Shown here: positions 17,116 through 19,284 of the stretch, piece after piece
Numbering within the stretch: position 1 is the stretch's first letter
How the letters are laid out: the number at the start of each line of letters is the position of its first letter
NCBI GenBank assembly: GCA_016709025.1
Contig: JADJEQ010000042.1
Location: 1-19,284, forward strand
Direction: 5' to 3'
DNA: 19,284 nucleotides
Source: Bacteroidales bacterium
GTDB lineage: Bacteria > Bacteroidota > Bacteroidia > Bacteroidales > Lentimicrobiaceae
Notes under the pieces: model-generated
What the model was told of the DNA's origin: nothing
The model's database searches: none
Seen by the model: the letters and a program-made list of their open reading frames with translations, nothing else
Program-made: the position numbers and the translations under genes

Positions 17116-19284
17116 ATGGAAAGAAATAAGCCTAAACTTTATGCTGCCTTACTTTTTTGTTTGGCACTTCTTTTCAATCAACCGGCAGTTTGTCAGCAGG
17201 AGGCCGACAGCCTGACTGCCCTGCTGAAAAAACATAAGGTTAGTGATTCTGCGCGTGCAAACTTACTGGTAAGCCTTGCTGAAAAAATCCGCCTGTCAGA
17301 TCCGGCACAGAGTATTGCCTATGCAGCAGAACTTGAAAGAATGATTCTTTCGAAACCCGACGGGAATTACAAATCCAATAAGAATCGGTACCTGTCAGCA
17401 GCCCTGCTTATTAAAGGCAGAAGCTATCTTGTTATGGAACAACAGAAAAAAGCCGATTCTGTATTTACCCTTGCCATTGATGTCTGGCAGAAGGCAAACG
17501 ACCCGAACGGAGAAGCGAAACTCCTGTTTAAAATAGGGCGGAACTGGGATTTATCAGGTAAATCGGGAAAGGCGATTGCATGCTATCAGAATGCACTTAA
17601 AATTGAACAGAGCCTGGGCAACAAGAAAGATATAGGCATCAATTTGTACCACATTGGATGCTCTTATGATGATCTGAGTAATTATCGGGCAGCAGAAGAT
17701 TTTACACAGCAGGCGTATGGGCAATTTAAAGAAATTGGCGATGATTACAGGGCGGGAATATGTTTGAACAACCTGGGCAATATTCAGAACAGTCAGGGCA
17801 ATAACCCCAAAGCACTGGAATATTACCTGGCCGCACTGAAAATAAATGAACGGATTAAAAATGAACTTGAAACGTCCAACAATCTCAACAACATAGGTAT
17901 CATATACCTGGATATGGAGCAATATGCCAAAGCACGCAGCTATTTTATCCGGGCATATGACCTGCTGGCAAAATCAGGAAATGAACCGGCAATGTTATAT
18001 AGTCTTGGCAATATCGGGATCACGTATTCAGCTGAAAATAACTTTATAAAAGCACTGGAATATTTTAACCGGGTACTTAAAATTTCTACCGAAGCAGGTG
18101 ACCTGGGAGGGGTAGCTATGGCATACAACAGCATCGCCAGGGTAAATGAAGATTCCGGGAATTACCCGGAAGCCATCAGATACTATAATGCCGCAGTTGC
18201 CATTAACGATTCGATGGAAGATAAAAATGCAATGATTTACAACCTGGTTGGGTTGGGAGATGTCAGCAGGCTTTCGGGTGATGTTGTGAAGAGTGCAGAA
18301 TACCTCCGTAAGGCGAGGGCGCTGGCATTGGAGATCGGCGCTCTGTATCCCGAAAAGGACGCGTTGCAGGGCCTGACGGAATTATTTACTGTCACAAAGC
18401 AGTACGACAGTGCCTTCAAATACCTGTCTCTCTTTACCAGCCTGAAAGATACCCTTCTGAACCAGGAAAACATCGAAGAAATTGCACGTAAGGAGTTACA
18501 ATACGGGTTTGATAAAAAAATGATAGAGGAGAAATTGCTCTCAGAACTTGAAATCAACAAGCAGAAAAACCGGAAAAACATTTTTCTCTTTTCCGGATTG
18601 GGCGTGTTAATCATGGCCGGGGGATTGTGGAGCCGGTTGCGGTACATTCACAAATCAAGGGCTGTTATTCAGAAGGAAAAAGACCGTTCTGACGAGCTTT
18701 TACTGAACATTCTACCTGCCGAGGTAGCCGAAGAATTGAAGGAGAAGGGTTTTGCCGAAGCCCGGCATTTTGACGAGGTTACCGTATTGTTTACCGATTT
18801 CAAAGGCTTTACCACCATGGCAGAACAACTGACTCCCGGAGAATTGGTGGCAGAGATTGATTTCTGTTTTAAGAAATTTGATGAAATCATCACGCGTCAC
18901 GGCATTGAAAAGATCAAAACCATCGGTGATGCTTACATGTGTGCAGGTGGATTGCCGGTGATTAACCGCACCAACGCCATTGATGTGGTTAATGCTGCTC
19001 TTGAGATTCAGCAGTTTATGGCCATTATGAAACTTGAACGCATCGGTGAGAACCGGCCTTACTTTGAATTGCGTCTGGGCATTCATACCGGTCCGGTAGT
19101 GGCGGGTATCGTGGGTATCAAGAAATTTCAGTACGACATCTGGGGCGATACCGTTAACCTCGCTTCACGCATGGAATCAAGCGGAGAAGTCGGGAAAGTT
19201 AACATATCCCAAATGACTCACAACCTGGTTTACGGGCAGTTTGAATGTATCCACCGGGGTAAGATCGAAGCCAAAAACAAAGGA
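17116..19284 (+). CDS. Signal peptide-TPR-membrane adenylate cyclase (class III), 3' end cut by window
   Basis: This protein makes cAMP from ATP and carries a likely periplasmic sensor. The frame is open for all 723 codons. Residues 1-33 are a signal peptide (MERNKPKLYAALLFCLALLF...VCQQ). From about 35 to 440 come tandem tetratricopeptide repeats (for example NNLGNIQNSQGNNPKALEYY and NNIGIIYLDMEQYAKARSYF). A helix with charged heptads runs to about 487, then one membrane segment NIFLFSGLGVLIMAGGLWS (488-506). The catalytic domain starts at about 553: metal Asp561 in LFTDFKGFT, Lys601 in EKIKTIGDAYM with second metal Asp605, Asp674 in YDIWGDTVNLASRME with Asn681 and Arg685. Lys601 plus Asp674 is the ATP-type pair, not the Glu/Cys of guanylate cyclases. 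About ten C-terminal residues are missing at the right edge. It is divergent from the GNAT gene. Confidence 0.93.
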   Translation, partial: MERNKPKLYAALLFCLALLFNQPAVCQQEADSLTALLKKHKVSDSARANLLVSLAEKIRLSDPAQSIAYAAELERMILSKPDGNYKSNKNRYLSAALLIKGRSYLVMEQQKKADSVFTLAIDVWQKANDPNGEAKLLFKIGRNWDLSGKSGKAIACYQNALKIEQSLGNKKDIGINLYHIGCSYDDLSNYRAAEDFTQQAYGQFKEIGDDYRAGICLNNLGNIQNSQGNNPKALEYYLAALKINERIKNELETSNNLNNIGIIYLDMEQYAKARSYFIRAYDLLAKSGNEPAMLYSLGNIGITYSAENNFIKALEYFNRVLKISTEAGDLGGVAMAYNSIARVNEDSGNYPEAIRYYNAAVAINDSMEDKNAMIYNLVGLGDVSRLSGDVVKSAEYLRKARALALEIGALYPEKDALQGLTELFTVTKQYDSAFKYLSLFTSLKDTLLNQENIEEIARKELQYGFDKKMIEEKLLSELEINKQKNRKNIFLFSGLGVLIMAGGLWSRLRYIHKSRAVIQKEKDRSDELLLNILPAEVAEELKEKGFAEARHFDEVTVLFTDFKGFTTMAEQLTPGELVAEIDFCFKKFDEIITRHGIEKIKTIGDAYMCAGGLPVINRTNAIDVVNAALEIQQFMAIMKLERIGENRPYFELRLGIHTGPVVAGIVGIKKFQYDIWGDTVNLASRMESSGEVGKVNISQMTHNLVYGQFECIHRGKIEAKNKG

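Noticed and set aside
1..19284. CRISPR arrays, insertion sequences, phage or rRNA genes
   Set aside because: No regularly spaced repeats, transposase or integrase motifs, terminal inverted repeats or rRNA-like conserved strings were seen on either strand.

Overview
The window looks like a piece of a Bacteroidota genome, probably Bacteroidales or a near relative. The reasons are the protein families present (DUF4199 membrane protein, short LytS-type kinase with LytTR regulator, large CPA2 antiporter with a stress-protein-like tail, signal peptide-TPR-membrane-adenylate cyclase protein), the lack of clear Shine-Dalgarno sites, and one TAnnTTTG-type -7 element. This assignment comes from reading the sequence, not from a search.

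The main caution is sequence quality. From base 1 to about 16.5 kb nearly every gene is interrupted every 50-200 bases by one- or two-base indels, while the reading stays clearly recognisable when one hops between frames. From 17.1 kb to the end, 723 codons run without a break. Unrelated housekeeping and accessory genes are hit alike and hairpin terminators are intact, so uncorrected long-read or low-coverage error is more likely than mass pseudogenisation. Gene limits in the first 16.5 kb are therefore given for the inferred whole gene; starts and stops may be off by a few codons.

Layout. (1) 1-3134, minus: 2-oxoglutarate dehydrogenase E1 (sucA) followed by the start of E2 (sucB), which runs off the left edge. 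(2) 3251-3466, minus: a small 2[4Fe-4S] ferredoxin with its terminator. (3) 3768-6665, plus, divergent from the ferredoxin: korA-korB, 2-oxoglutarate:ferredoxin oxidoreductase, closed by a strong hairpin. Two alternative enzymes for the same TCA step, one NAD-linked and one ferredoxin-linked, thus sit side by side with a candidate ferredoxin partner. (4) 6873-9865, minus, AT-rich: a CPA2 cation:proton antiporter with a long soluble tail, preceded by a TIM-barrel-like protein. (5) 10244-11674, minus: LytTR response regulator and short LytS-type histidine kinase, with a DUF4199 membrane protein (11727-12199) and a DUF4287/DUF5655 protein (12214-12796) further upstream on the same strand. (6) about 13367-15799, minus: a kefF-kefB pair, an NAD(P)H oxidoreductase ancillary subunit and a K+/H+ antiporter with a TrkA-N domain. 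(7) 16030-16766, minus: GNAT acetyltransferase (YjdJ-like) then a protein joining a divergent 4Fe-4S domain (YjdI-like) to a CDGSH iron-sulfur domain. (8) 17116-19284, plus: TPR/adenylate cyclase, cut by the right edge.

Themes are central carbon oxidation with choice of electron acceptor, cation/pH homeostasis (two different CPA2 antiporters), small Fe-S proteins, and signal transduction (LytTR two-component, cAMP). I found no mobile element, CRISPR array, rRNA or tRNA. I do not see a clearly new multi-gene system; the juxtapositions most worth checking are the sucAB/ferredoxin/korAB locus and the LytTR-TIM barrel-antiporter block.
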